56,038 bases of DNA. Source: CAYQSU01 sp964420325. Lineage in GTDB: Bacteria > Pseudomonadota > Alphaproteobacteria > Rhodospirillales > Defluviicoccaceae. Both the position numbers and the translations under genes were made by a program. This document shows positions 38,061 to 46,692 of this stretch, piece by piece. How positions within the stretch are numbered: the first letter of the stretch is position 1; every line of letters begins with the position of its first letter. The notes beneath the pieces were generated by a model that saw only the letters and a list, made by a program, of their open reading frames with translations, was not told the origin of the DNA and did not search any database. The DNA is taken from the NCBI GenBank assembly GCA_964420325.1, contig CAYQSU010000014.1, positions 1 through 56,038 of the forward strand, in the 5' to 3' direction.

Positions 38061-39323
38061 TCAGCGCCCGCCCTTCAGCGCGATCCGGCGGTTGTACCAG
38101 TTCATGAACGCCGAGATCGACAGGCTCACCGTCAGATAGGCGGCCATGATCATGGCGATCCCCTCCACCGCCTGTCCGGTCTGATTGATGCTGGTGTTGA
38201 TCACGGCGACCAGGTCCGGATAGCCGATGGCGACCGCCAGCGAGGAGTTCTTGGCGAGGTTCAGGTACTGGCTGGTGAGCGGCGGGATGATCACCCTGAG
38301 CGCCTGTGGCAGGAGGATGAGCCGCATCACCAGGCCGCGGCTCAGGCCGACGGCGAGACCGGCCTCGGTCTGCCCGTGGGACACCGAGAGCACGCCGCCG
38401 CGGACGATCTCGGCGATGAAGGTGCCGGTGTACATGACCAGCCCGACGACGAGTGCGGTAAACTCGGGCGTGATCGTGGCACCACCCTGGAAGTTGAAGC
38501 CCCTCAATTCCGGCATGTCGAGCGCGGTGGGCGCGCCGCCGACGAGGTAGGCGAGGAGCGGCAGTCCCAGGATCAGCGCGAAGGCGACGCTGAGGGTCGG
38601 GAACGTGCGCCCGGTCAGCTCCTGGCGGCGGCGGGCCCAGCGGGCGACGAGGAGGGCTGCGACGATGCCGAGCACCAGCGCCGCCGCCGCCCAGGCGTAG
38701 GCGGGATGCCAGAGCGGCTCCGGGTACTTCAGCCCGCGGTTGCTGAGAAAGACGCCGGGAAGGATGGTCAGTGCCTCGCGCGGATGGGGGAGTCCCTCGG
38801 TGATCAGCGAGTACCAGAAGAACAGCTGCAGGAGAATCGGCACGTTGCGCAGGCCTTCGACATAGACGGTGGCGAAGCGGGCGACCAGCCAGTTCGTCGA
38901 CAGCCGGGCGACGCCGGCGATGGTGCCGATGATCGTCGCCAGCACGATGCCGATGGCGGTGACCTTGAGAGTGTTGAGCACGCCGACGGTGACGGCCCGC
39001 TGGTAGGTGTCCGCCGCCGAATAGGGGATCGGGCTCTCGCTGACGGCGAAGCCCGCCTCGCGCCCGAGGAAGCCGAAGCCGGTGGCGATGTTGCGGGTCT
39101 CGAGGTTGGCGAGCGTGTTCGAGATCAGATACCAGGCGACCAGCACGACGCCGCCCAGCACGACGATCTGGTAGAGGACGCCGCGGACGCGGACGTCGTT
39201 CCACCACGCGGCGCGTGGCGGCCCGGGTCGCGGGCCGTCCCGCCCGCCCGGCCGCGCCTTCGATCGCGACATCGACGGGATGGGAAGCGGGTCGCCGCCC
39301 CTTCGGCGCGGCGACCCGCTCAT
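38061..39323 (-). CDS. aapQ: General L-amino acid ABC transporter permease AapQ
   Basis: Permease partner of AapM, up to 420 residues. WWNDVRVRGVLYQIVVLGGVVLVAWYLISNT begins the conserved part. A long periplasmic loop (about 65-100, GREAGFAVSESPIPYSAADTY) precedes the permease core with VEGLRNVPILLQLFFWY and FIAEIVRGGVLSVSHGQTEAGLAVGLSRG. The start is uncertain: ATG 39323 is one base from the aapJ stop and has a weak ribosome site; ATG 39272 would remove 17 arginine/glycine-rich residues. Confidence 0.91.
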   Translation of the reverse strand: MSGSPRRRGGDPLPIPSMSRSKARPGGRDGPRPGPPRAAWWNDVRVRGVLYQIVVLGGVVLVAWYLISNTLANLETRNIATGFGFLGREAGFAVSESPIPYSAADTYQRAVTVGVLNTLKVTAIGIVLATIIGTIAGVARLSTNWLVARFATVYVEGLRNVPILLQLFFWYSLITEGLPHPREALTILPGVFLSNRGLKYPEPLWHPAYAWAAAALVLGIVAALLVARWARRRQELTGRTFPTLSVAFALILGLPLLAYLVGGAPTALDMPELRGFNFQGGATITPEFTALVVGLVMYTGTFIAEIVRGGVLSVSHGQTEAGLAVGLSRGLVMRLILLPQALRVIIPPLTSQYLNLAKNSSLAVAIGYPDLVAVINTSINQTGQAVEGIAMIMAAYLTVSLSISAFMNWYNRRIALKGGR

Positions 39324-39324
39324 C

Positions 39325-40350
39325 CTATCGCACCGGTGGCGCGTAGATCAGCCCGCCCTGGGACCACTGCGCGTTGAGGCCCCGGGCCAGCTCCAGCTTC
39401 GACTTCATGCCGACGTTGCGCTCGAAGACCTCGCCGTAGTTGCCCACCTGCTTGACGATGTTGTAGGCCCACTTGTCGTCCAGCTTGAGCTTCTTGCCCA
39501 TCTCGCCGGTGACGCCCAACAGGCGCTGGATGCCGGGGTCGCTGCTTTTCAGCATCTCGTCGACGTTGGTCGAATCGACGCCCTTCTCCTCCGCCTCCAT
39601 GGTCGCGAAGATCGACCAGGTGACGACGTCGTACCATTCGTCGTCGCCGTGGCGCACCGCCGGCGCCAGCGGCTCCTTGGAGATGATCTCGGGCAGGATC
39701 ACGTAGTCGGCCGGGTTGGGGGTCGAGTTGGCGCGGATCGCCGCCAGCTGGGAGGCGTCCGAGGTCAGGGCGTCGCAACGACCGGCGATGAACGCCGAGG
39801 TCACCTCCTCGTACTGCTCCATGGTCAGCGGCCGGAGCTCCAGGTTGTTGGCGCGGAAATAGTCGGCGAGGTTGAGCTCGGTGGTCGTTCCGGTCTGCAC
39901 GCACACCGTCGCCCCGCCCAGCTCCTTGGCGCTGTTGACGCCGAGGCTCTTCGGCACCAGGAAGCCCTGCCCGTCGTAATAGGTGGTGGGGGCGAAGTTG
40001 AGGCCGAGGTCGGTGTCGCGCGACAGCGTCCACGTGGTGTTGCGCGACAGCACGTCGATCTCGCCGGACTGCAGCGCGGTGAAGCGCTGCTGCGCGGTGA
40101 GCGGCACGAACTTGACCTTGCCCGCGTCGCCGAACACCGCCGCCGCGACGGCACGGCACATGTCGACGTCGAGGCCGCGCCACACGCCCTTGTCGTCGGG
40201 GGCGCTGAATCCCGGCAGGCCCGTGTGCACGCCGCAGAGAACCTCGCCGCGCGCCTTCACCGCATCGTAGGTCTTGCCGGCGTACGCGCCGGAGAGTGTC
40301 AGAGACGCCGCGCCAGCCGCGAGCGCCAGAACCGCCAAAGGTCGTTTCAT
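39325..40350 (-). CDS. aapJ: General L-amino acid ABC transporter substrate-binding protein AapJ
   Basis: Periplasmic receptor, 341 residues with a Sec signal peptide (about 1-26, LAVLALAAGAASLTLSGAYA). The mature part is the AapJ/BztA type: TYDAVKARGEVLCGVHTGLPGFSAPD, RGLDVDMCRAVAAAVFGDAGKVKFVPLTAQQRFTALQSGEIDVL, SRNTTWTLSRDTDLGLNFAPT, YYDGQGFLVPK. GGAGG lies eight bases before ATG 40350. A close paralogue of the same length is encoded just upstream (40519-41544). Confidence 0.93.
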   Translation of the reverse strand: MKRPLAVLALAAGAASLTLSGAYAGKTYDAVKARGEVLCGVHTGLPGFSAPDDKGVWRGLDVDMCRAVAAAVFGDAGKVKFVPLTAQQRFTALQSGEIDVLSRNTTWTLSRDTDLGLNFAPTTYYDGQGFLVPKSLGVNSAKELGGATVCVQTGTTTELNLADYFRANNLELRPLTMEQYEEVTSAFIAGRCDALTSDASQLAAIRANSTPNPADYVILPEIISKEPLAPAVRHGDDEWYDVVTWSIFATMEAEEKGVDSTNVDEMLKSSDPGIQRLLGVTGEMGKKLKLDDKWAYNIVKQVGNYGEVFERNVGMKSKLELARGLNAQWSQGGLIYAPPVR

Positions 40351-40518
40351 CACTGCATCCTCCCACAGATCTCCCTGGACTCGGCCCGGATCGGGCCGCG
40401 GTCCTCACTTCGCACCGCGGATCCCGGCCGTGAGCAGCCGCCATTGTGCCTTGTTTTCTCAGGCGATCGCAACCGCGAACCTGTGCTCGGGCCGATCCGC
40501 CGCGGCCGCCGCCGGCCT

Positions 40519-41544
40519 TCAGCGGAGCGGCGGCGCGTACATCAGACCGTCGCGGATCCACAGGGAGTTGAGGCCGCGCAGGAGATTGAGCCGAGAGCCG
40601 GTGCCGAGGTTGCGCTCGAAGATCTCGCCGTAGTTGCCGACCTGGCGGATGACGTTGTAGGCCCAGCGGTCGCTGAGGCCGAGGGCGGCGCCGATCCCGG
40701 GCTCGATCCCGAGAATCCGCCTCAGGTCCGGATCGGTGGTGTCCCTGAGGGCGGCGATGTTCTGCGAGGTCGCGCCGAACTCCTCGGCGGCGATGGTGAC
40801 GAAGAGCACCCAGCGCACGATGCCGAACCATGCGTCGTCGCCCTGGCGGACGGCCGGAGCCAGCGGCTCCTTGGAGATGACCTGGGGCAGGATCTCGTAA
40901 TCCTCGGGCGTCTTGGTCCGGGTCGCGCGGATGACGGCGAGCTGCGAGCGGTCGGAGGTCAGCGCGTCGCAGCGGCCGTCGAGAAACGAGGCGACGGTGG
41001 CGTCGAAACCGTCGGCCGCGACCGCGGTGTAGGTCAAGCCGGCGGCGCGGAAGTAGCTCGCCAGGTTGGCCGCCGACGTGGTGCCCTCCTGGACGCAGAT
41101 GCGCTTGCCGTCGAGCTGGCGGGCGCCGGTGAGCCCCGACTGCCGGGGCACCAGGAAGCCCTGGCCGTCATAGAAGGTGGTCACCGTGAACCGCGCGCCG
41201 TCGGCGGTATCGCGGCCCAGGGTCCAGGTGGTGTTGCGGGCGAGGATGTCGATCCGGCCGCCGACCAACGCCGCGATCCGGTCCTGCGCCTCGAGCGGCT
41301 CGAAGACGACCTTGCTCGCGTCGGCGAACACCGCCGCGGCGACCGCCCGGCAGACGTCGACGTCGAGACCGCGCCAGACCCCCTTGCCGTCCCTCGCGCT
41401 GAACCCTTCGAGGCCCGGGCTGTGCACGCCGCAGACGACGTGGCCGCGGGCCTTGACCGCATCGAACGTCGGACCGGCCACGCCCTTCAGCGGCGTTGCC
41501 AGGACGAGCGCCGCCAGCATGGCGGATGACAGGTAACGGATCAT
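40519..41544 (-). CDS. Second AapJ-like amino acid-binding protein
   Basis: 341-residue paralogue of the downstream AapJ: FDAVKARGHVVCGVHSPGLEGFSARDGKGVWRGLDVDVCRAVAAAVFADASKV, ARNTTWTLGRD and TTFYDGQGFLVPRQSG align almost without gaps. The signal peptide is about residues 1-24 (YLSSAMLAALVLATPLKGVAG). ATG 41544 follows GGAGAGG. The gene is 168 bases upstream of aapJ and on the same strand, so both receptors could feed one transporter. Clear sequence differences in the ligand-binding half suggest another amino acid preference, which is an inference. Confidence 0.9.
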   Translation of the reverse strand: MIRYLSSAMLAALVLATPLKGVAGPTFDAVKARGHVVCGVHSPGLEGFSARDGKGVWRGLDVDVCRAVAAAVFADASKVVFEPLEAQDRIAALVGGRIDILARNTTWTLGRDTADGARFTVTTFYDGQGFLVPRQSGLTGARQLDGKRICVQEGTTSAANLASYFRAAGLTYTAVAADGFDATVASFLDGRCDALTSDRSQLAVIRATRTKTPEDYEILPQVISKEPLAPAVRQGDDAWFGIVRWVLFVTIAAEEFGATSQNIAALRDTTDPDLRRILGIEPGIGAALGLSDRWAYNVIRQVGNYGEIFERNLGTGSRLNLLRGLNSLWIRDGLMYAPPLR

Positions 41545-41752
41545 GTCGACCTCTCCCGATGATTGCGGCGCCGTGGCGGGCGCCGTTCGCCATGGCGCCG
41601 ACCCCGCGGCGCCGCAGTGGCCAGCGTTATCCTCCTTCCGCCGCGCCATTTCAACGACGGTTCGTTCCTTCGCGGCCAGGGCGGCGAAGCGGCGTCTGGC
41701 GTTCCCCGAGGTTTTGTGGTTTCAGTCTCGCCGGCCCGGATCGCGCCCGATC

Positions 41753-42427
41753 ATGATCGAACTCGTCCACGTCCGTCACCGCTTCGGCGATCGCGTCGTC
41801 CTCGACGGCATCGACCTCGAGCTCGGCGAGCGGCGGATCGCCGTCATCGGCGCCAACGGCTCCGGCAAGAGCACCTTGGCCCGCCTGCTCAACGGCCTCC
41901 TCGTCCCCGAGGAAGGGTCCGTGCGCGTCGACGGCCTCGACACCCGGCGGGAGGCCAAGGCCGTGCGCCGCCGCGTCGGCTTCGTCTTCCAGGATCCGGA
42001 CGCGCAGATCGTCATGCCGCTGGTCGAGGAGGACATCGCCTTCGGCCTCAAGAACCTGAAACTCCCCCGCACGGAGATCGGCGAGCGGGTGGCGAGCGTG
42101 CTCGCCCGGTACGGGCTCGAGCGGCTCCGCCACCAGCCGACCCACTCGCTCTCGGCCGGCGAGAAGCAGCTTCTGGCGCTGTCGTCGGTGCTGGTCATGG
42201 AGCCGGCCTACGTCGTCCTCGACGAGCCGACGACGCTCCTCGATCTCGCCAACAAGCGGATGATCCTGAAGGCGATCGAGAGCCTGCCGCAGACCGTCGT
42301 CGTCGTCTCCCACGACCTCGAGATGCTGGCCGGCTTCGACCGGGTGCTGGTCATCGACCGAGGCCGCGTCGTCCGGGACGGCCCGCCCCGGGAGGCGATC
42401 GCCCACTATCTCGGGCTCGTGTCGTGA
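41753..42427 (+). CDS. ECF transporter ATPase (BioM/CbiO type)
   Basis: Energy-coupling-factor ATPase of 224 residues. Walker A is VIGANGSGKSTLARLLNGL, Q-loop GFVFQDPDAQIVMPLVEEDIAFGLKNL (the QDPDAQ and EDIAFG groups are typical of CbiO/BioM), signature LSAGEKQLLALSSVLVMEP, Walker B YVVLDEPTTLLD and the H-loop VVVSHDLEML. It ends with a GTGA overlap with the T-component gene. The pair resembles bioMN, but no substrate component lies beside it, so the cargo (biotin, cobalt or another vitamin) is undetermined. Confidence 0.87.
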   Translation: MIELVHVRHRFGDRVVLDGIDLELGERRIAVIGANGSGKSTLARLLNGLLVPEEGSVRVDGLDTRREAKAVRRRVGFVFQDPDAQIVMPLVEEDIAFGLKNLKLPRTEIGERVASVLARYGLERLRHQPTHSLSAGEKQLLALSSVLVMEPAYVVLDEPTTLLDLANKRMILKAIESLPQTVVVVSHDLEMLAGFDRVLVIDRGRVVRDGPPREAIAHYLGLVS

Positions 42428-43035
42428 CGGTCGGCCTCTATGTCCACGCCGACACCGGCCTGCACCGGCTGCGGCCTGCCGTCAAGCTCGCGGCTCTCGC
42501 CGCCGCCGGCGTCGGCGTGTTTCTGGTTGCGGAGCCGCTGGCGCTGGCAGCGGCGCTCGCCGCCGTCGCCCTCCTCTACGTGCTGGCCCGCGCGCCCATC
42601 GGCGAGACCGTGCGCCAACTGAAGCCGGTCGCCCTGCTGCTGGCGGTGATCTTCCTGGTCCACGGCTTCTTCACCACCTGGACCACCGGCCTCGTCGTCG
42701 TGCTGCGGTTCTCGATGCTGATTTCGCTGGCGCTGCTCGTCACCTTGACCACCCGCGTCTCCGACATGGTCGAGACGCTCGAACGCGTGCTGGCGCCGCT
42801 CGCCGCGGTCGGCGTGCATCCGGCGAAGGCAAGCCTCGCACTGTCGCTGGCGCTCCGCTTCATCCCGCTGATCGCCGACAAGGCGCGGGAGATCCGCGAG
42901 GCGCAGCGGGCGCGCGGCCTCGAGCGCAGCCTTGTCGCCGTCGCCGTGCCGCTGCTGGTCAAGACGCTGAAGCTCGCCGGCGATCTCACCGACGCCATCG
43001 AGGCCCGCGGCTTCGACCCCGACCGATCCGATTGA
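42424..43035 (+). CDS. ECF transporter transmembrane (T) component, BioN/CbiQ type
   Basis: 203-residue membrane protein starting with GTG 42424, overlapping the ATPase stop by four bases. It has about five hydrophobic helices, LHRLRPAVKLAALAAAGVGVFLV at the N-terminus, and two coupling segments with the Ala-Arg-Gly pattern: AQRARGLE and IEARGFDPD, which contact the ATPases. BioN-type proteins pair with BioM and BioY; bioY is not in the window. Confidence 0.85.
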   Translation: MTVGLYVHADTGLHRLRPAVKLAALAAAGVGVFLVAEPLALAAALAAVALLYVLARAPIGETVRQLKPVALLLAVIFLVHGFFTTWTTGLVVVLRFSMLISLALLVTLTTRVSDMVETLERVLAPLAAVGVHPAKASLALSLALRFIPLIADKAREIREAQRARGLERSLVAVAVPLLVKTLKLAGDLTDAIEARGFDPDRSD

Positions 43036-43140
43036 GCGGGGCCGCGCGGGCGGCGTCGCACGACGCTCGCGACGGCCGGTCGCCGATCGCGTGAGCGCGC
43101 CCGCACGCCGCCGCCTCGCCACGGCGGCTCGGCCCGCCGG

Positions 43141-45012
43141 TCACAGGAGGGCACGCGCCGACCAGTAAGCCAGCCCGGCGGCGATGTAGGCGAGGACGAA
43201 CAGATAGCCGAACATGAACAAGGGCCAGCGCCAGGAGTTGGTCTCGCGCCGGGCGACGGCCAGCGTCGACAGGCATTGCGGGGCGAAGACGTACCAGGCG
43301 AGGAAGGCCAGCGCCGTCGGCAGCGGCCACGCGCCCTGCAGCGTCGCAACGAGGCTTTCGGCAACGGCGTCCTCGCTGCCCGACAGCGCGTAGACGGTGC
43401 CGAGCGCGGCGACCGCCACCTCGCGCGCCGCCATCCCGGGGACGAGCGCGATCGCGATCTCCCAGGTGAAGCCGATCGGCGCAAAGACGTGCTCGAGCCC
43501 GCCCCCGATGATCCCGGCGAAGCTGTAGCGGATCGCGGCTTCCGTGGCGCCGGGAGGCGGCGACGGAAACGTCGCCAGAACCCACAGCACCACCATGCAG
43601 GTGAGAATGATCGTGCCGGCGCGGTAGAGGAAGGCGCGGGCGCGATCGAAAAGGCCGAGGGCGATATCGCGCACCACCGGCAGCTGGTACTTCGGCAGCT
43701 CCATCAGAAAGGACTGGGCACGCCCCCTGGTGACGGTCAGCTTGAGCACGGCGGCTGCGATCAGCGCGCTGACGATGCCGGCGACATAGAGCCCGAACAT
43801 GACCAGACCCTGCAGGCCGACCCCGGGCGCCACCTTGGTGTTGGGGATGAACGCGGCGATGATCAGGGTGTAGACGGGCAGACGGGCCGCGCACGTCATC
43901 AGGGGGGCGATCAGGATCGTCGTCAACCGGTCCCGCGGCACGTCGATGGCGCGCGCCGCCATGATCCCGGGAATGGCGCAGGCAAAGCTCGAGAGCAGCG
44001 GGATGAACGCCCGGCCGTTGAGGCCGACGCCGGCCATCAGGCGGTCCATCAGGTAGGCGGCGCGCGCCATGTAGCCGCTCTGCTCAAGGAGGAGGATGAA
44101 GAAGAAGAGCATCAGGATCTGCGGCAGGAAGATGACGACGGCGCCGACACCGGCGAGCACGCCGTCGGCGATCAGGCTCGCGAGCAAGCCCTCGGGGAGC
44201 ACCGCGGCGGTGACGTCCTGCAGCCCGCCGATGCCGGCATCGATCCAGTCCATCGGCGTCTCGGCCCAGGCGAACACGGCCTGGAACATGAGAAACAGCA
44301 GCGCGAGGAGGATCAGCGGACCCGCGACCCGATTGAGGACGACGGCGTCGATCAGCCGCGTGGCGCGAAAGGCGGCACCCTCTCGAACGATGGCGGCCGC
44401 CGCAATCCGCCGCGCGTCGTGCTGCAAGGCGCGCACATCCGCGGCGCACGGCGGCTGGAACGCGGCATCCAGCGCCGCCGCGTTCCCGCCGATGCGCTCG
44501 AGTTCGGTCGGAAGCCGCTTCAGCAGCTCTTCAAGACCGCCGCGGCGAATGGCCACCGTCGGCACCACGGGCGCGCCCAGCTCCGTCGACAGCCGCTCGA
44601 CGTCGATCTCGATGCCATGACGGCGGGCGAGGTCCATCATGTTCAGGGCGACGACGATCGGGCGGCCAAGACGCTTGAGTTCCAGAAGGAAGCGCAGGTG
44701 GACGCGAAGATTGGTCGCATCGACGACGCAGAGGATGGCATCGGGCGTGCGTTCGCCGGCCTGGCGGCCGAGAAGAACGTCGCGGGTGATCTCCTGATCG
44801 GGGCTCGCCGGATCGAGGCTGTAGGCGCCGGGCAGGTCGACGACGTCGATGCGCTTGCCATCCGCAGTGACGAAATGCCCCCACCGGCGTTCGACGGTGA
44901 CGCCCGGGTAGTTGCCGGTCTTCTGGCGGCTGCCGGTCAGCGCGTTGAACAGGGCGCTCTTGCCGCAGTTGGGAACGCCGACCAGGGCAAGGCACGCGGC
45001 GGCCGCAGTCAT
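43141..45012 (-). CDS. feoB: Ferrous iron transport protein B
   Basis: GTP-dependent Fe(II) importer, 623 residues. The N-terminal G domain shows G1 GVPNCGKSAL (12-21), G2 GNYPGVTVE, G3 DLPGAYSLDP and G4 ALNMMDLARRHG; a helical GDI-like domain follows (to about 230). The membrane part contains the two gate segments with conserved cysteines (FIPLLSSFACAIPGIMAAR and LIAPLMTCAARLPVYTLII) and a C-terminal GMAAREVAVAALGTVYAL. It is shorter than E. coli FeoB (about 770). The ATG overlaps the feoA stop (ATGA). Confidence 0.95.
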   Translation of the reverse strand: MTAAAACLALVGVPNCGKSALFNALTGSRQKTGNYPGVTVERRWGHFVTADGKRIDVVDLPGAYSLDPASPDQEITRDVLLGRQAGERTPDAILCVVDATNLRVHLRFLLELKRLGRPIVVALNMMDLARRHGIEIDVERLSTELGAPVVPTVAIRRGGLEELLKRLPTELERIGGNAAALDAAFQPPCAADVRALQHDARRIAAAAIVREGAAFRATRLIDAVVLNRVAGPLILLALLFLMFQAVFAWAETPMDWIDAGIGGLQDVTAAVLPEGLLASLIADGVLAGVGAVVIFLPQILMLFFFILLLEQSGYMARAAYLMDRLMAGVGLNGRAFIPLLSSFACAIPGIMAARAIDVPRDRLTTILIAPLMTCAARLPVYTLIIAAFIPNTKVAPGVGLQGLVMFGLYVAGIVSALIAAAVLKLTVTRGRAQSFLMELPKYQLPVVRDIALGLFDRARAFLYRAGTIILTCMVVLWVLATFPSPPPGATEAAIRYSFAGIIGGGLEHVFAPIGFTWEIAIALVPGMAAREVAVAALGTVYALSGSEDAVAESLVATLQGAWPLPTALAFLAWYVFAPQCLSTLAVARRETNSWRWPLFMFGYLFVLAYIAAGLAYWSARALL

Positions 45013-45317
45013 CGCCGGGGCTCCGCCGGGGCGACGGTGCGGGCCGGCGCGGCGAGCGGCTCGACCAGAACGTAGGACGCCTCGAGACGCCGCACGGCGA
45101 TGGTCGACTGATCCACGCGGACGGCGATCGGATCGCCGCCGAAGGGTCCGACATGGCGCAGCTCGGTCTCGCGCCCCTCCTCGAAGCCGATCTCCAGGAG
45201 CCGCCGCTCCAGCGCACCGTCCGCATGGCCCTCGATCGTCCGGCCGACGACCCTGATCACCGCTCGACACCCGGGCCCGAGCGCCGCGAGGCCGATCAAC
45301 TCCACTCCGTCCGTCAT
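45009..45317 (-). CDS. feoA: Ferrous iron transport protein A
   Basis: 102-residue SH3-like accessory protein of the Feo system. GPGCRAVIRVVG, RRLLEIGFEEGRETELRHVGPFGGDPIAVRVDQSTIAVRRLEASYVLVE follows the FeoA pattern (LxxxGFxxG...APxxxDPIxVxVxxxxIALR). ATG 45317 follows GGGAGAAGGG. Its stop overlaps the feoB start by four bases, so translation of the two is coupled. Confidence 0.92.
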   Translation of the reverse strand: MTDGVELIGLAALGPGCRAVIRVVGRTIEGHADGALERRLLEIGFEEGRETELRHVGPFGGDPIAVRVDQSTIAVRRLEASYVLVEPLAAPARTVAPAEPRR

Positions 45318-45375
45318 GTCCCTTCTCCCCGATGGGTCGGCGCAGCGGTGTGCGCCGTTGGCTGCGGCCGCCCGC

Positions 45376-45840
45376 TCACGCCTCGCCGAATGCGGCGAGC
45401 GTTCCGGGCTCGCGCAGCATCTTGTCGACCTCGCCGGCGTGGCGTTCCTCCTCGGCGATCAGCGTGCGCGCGTACTCCTCCAGGAGGATCGAGCGGCCGA
45501 TGGCGCAGGCGAGCAGCTCCTCATAGAGACCCCGGGCATAGGCCTCGTGGGCCAGGGATTCGCGCAGGATGTCGCCGATGTCGTGTTTGTGCGTCTCCAG
45601 GAGCTCGCCGATGCCGAGCGACGGATGCCCGCCCAGGTGGGTGACCAGCTCGCCCGCCAGTTCGGCGTGCCGCAATCCCTCCGTGGCCTGCTGGCGCAGC
45701 CACTTGACGATCGGGATCCGGCCGTAGCCGAACACCATCAGCGAGTAGTGCGTGTAGCGAACGACGCCGGCGAGCTCGGCCTCCAAGATGCGGTTGAGAA
45801 CGCCGATCGCCTTGTCCGTTTCGGCGCTGGCAAGGGTCAT
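45376..45840 (-). CDS. Ferritin-like (bacterioferritin-related) protein
   Basis: 154-residue four-helix protein. Putative diiron ligands are the Glu in ILEAELAGVVRYTHY, the E..H pair in ATEGLRHAELAGEL, a Glu in LLETYKH-like LLETHKHDIGDIL/ESLAHE, and E..H in LIAEEERHAGEVDKM. The alphaproteobacterial proteins I know with this RYTHYSLMVFGYGRIPIV and HPSLGIGELLETHKHD pattern are annotated bacterioferritin but lack the heme methionine context. AAGGAGG precedes ATG 45840, which overlaps the stop of the small upstream gene (ATGA). Likely role: iron storage or ferrous iron oxidation next to FeoAB. Confidence 0.85.
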   Translation of the reverse strand: MTLASAETDKAIGVLNRILEAELAGVVRYTHYSLMVFGYGRIPIVKWLRQQATEGLRHAELAGELVTHLGGHPSLGIGELLETHKHDIGDILRESLAHEAYARGLYEELLACAIGRSILLEEYARTLIAEEERHAGEVDKMLREPGTLAAFGEA

Positions 45841-46112
45841 GCAGGGCCTCCTTGTCGTGTTGGCTTGGAGCGGAAATGACGGGTGTCGGGTGATACCATG
45901 GGGCTGGGCGGGACCGCCCTTCGATCCGACGGGGCCGGCCCCTCCTCGGCCCCTGCGGGGCGACCGGGCTGGGCAGCAGGGTGCCGATCACCGCGGGCCG
46001 TGCGCGTCGTGGCGAGGCCTTCCGCCGCCGCGGCGAGGAGCTTGCCCAAGAGCTTCGGATCGAGTCGGCGCCAGATCATCATCGTCCCGTGTCCTCGTTC
46101 CGCAGGGGTCAT
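45837..46112 (-). CDS. Small unrecognised protein of the feo operon
   Basis: 91 residues, proline- and arginine-rich toward the C-terminus, with one helix-like segment (IWRRLDPKLLGKLLAAAAEG). No cysteines were seen and no family recognised. Support comes from layout: its ATG (46112) overlaps the stop of the winged-helix gene and its stop overlaps the ATG of the ferritin-like gene, each by the four bases ATGA. An internal ATG pair (MMIWRR) is an alternative start. It could instead be an untranslated spacer with chance overlaps. Confidence 0.45.
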   Translation of the reverse strand: MTPAERGHGTMMIWRRLDPKLLGKLLAAAAEGLATTRTARGDRHPAAQPGRPAGAEEGPAPSDRRAVPPSPMVSPDTRHFRSKPTRQGGPA

Positions 46113-46648
46113 TCGGCGGCGCGCGGCAGCGACGGCCATGCACGCATGCCTTGGAGCCAGGCCGGCTCGGAGTCGAGCCGCACGCGCTCGACGCCAAGGT
46201 CGTTCACCGCCGATCCCGCCAAAGCCCGGGGAAGCCGCTGCAACCGCTCAACGAAATGGATCGCCTCCCGATAGTGCGCCGCGAGCGCGACGGCCTCGAC
46301 GCCGCGCTCCGGCGGCGGCAGCAGGTGAAGGAAGCAGAGCTTGGCGCTCATGCAGGTGCGCATGAAGCCGCCGCTGCCCGAGGGGATCGGCTTCCGCAAG
46401 AGGCGGGCGATCTCCCTCCGCCCGAGATCGGTCGTTGCCAAGGGCGTCCTGCCGTCCACCGCCTCGCCGGCCCGCACGACGAGCCCGTCACCGAGGGCGC
46501 GTTCGGCGGCGGCGGCCATCACCTCGGACGTCGGCTGCCAGTCCTCGGGCGCGATCAGTCGCGCCGTCGAGCAGATGTCCTCGAAGGGGGTGGCCTCTTC
46601 TTCAGCGGCGCCAAGAACGAGGAGGAGGGCGACGTCGGAGGGACTCAT
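46109..46648 (-). CDS. Winged-helix (PadR-like) protein, first gene of the feo operon
   Basis: About 179 residues. The N-terminal part (SPSDVALLLVLGAAEEEATPFEDI ... AAAERALGDGLVVRAG ... LATTDLGRREIARLLRK) has the spacing of a PadR/winged-helix domain with a TxLGRxxxxxLL wing end. The C-terminal half is helical with a CMSAKLC cysteine pair that might sense metal or redox. It is promoter-proximal behind a Fur box, upstream of ferritin-like, feoA and feoB genes. A FeoC-like or iron-responsive regulatory role is plausible but unproven. Confidence 0.6.
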   Translation of the reverse strand: MSPSDVALLLVLGAAEEEATPFEDICSTARLIAPEDWQPTSEVMAAAAERALGDGLVVRAGEAVDGRTPLATTDLGRREIARLLRKPIPSGSGGFMRTCMSAKLCFLHLLPPPERGVEAVALAAHYREAIHFVERLQRLPRALAGSAVNDLGVERVRLDSEPAWLQGMRAWPSLPRAAE

Positions 46649-46672
46649 GGCGAACCTGGGCGGATGGCTTAT

Positions 46673-46691
46673 GCGAATGATTATCATTAGC
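46673..46691. promoter_or_regulatory. Fur box of the feo operon
   Basis: GCGAATGATTATCATTAGC is a 9-1-9 inverted repeat with a perfect 13-base core AATGATTATCATT. It matches the Fur consensus GATAATGATAATCATTATC at about 15 of 19 positions. It covers the expected transcription start of the feo operon, just downstream of the -10 element, the usual place for repression. Confidence 0.85.
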
Positions 46692-46692
46692 A

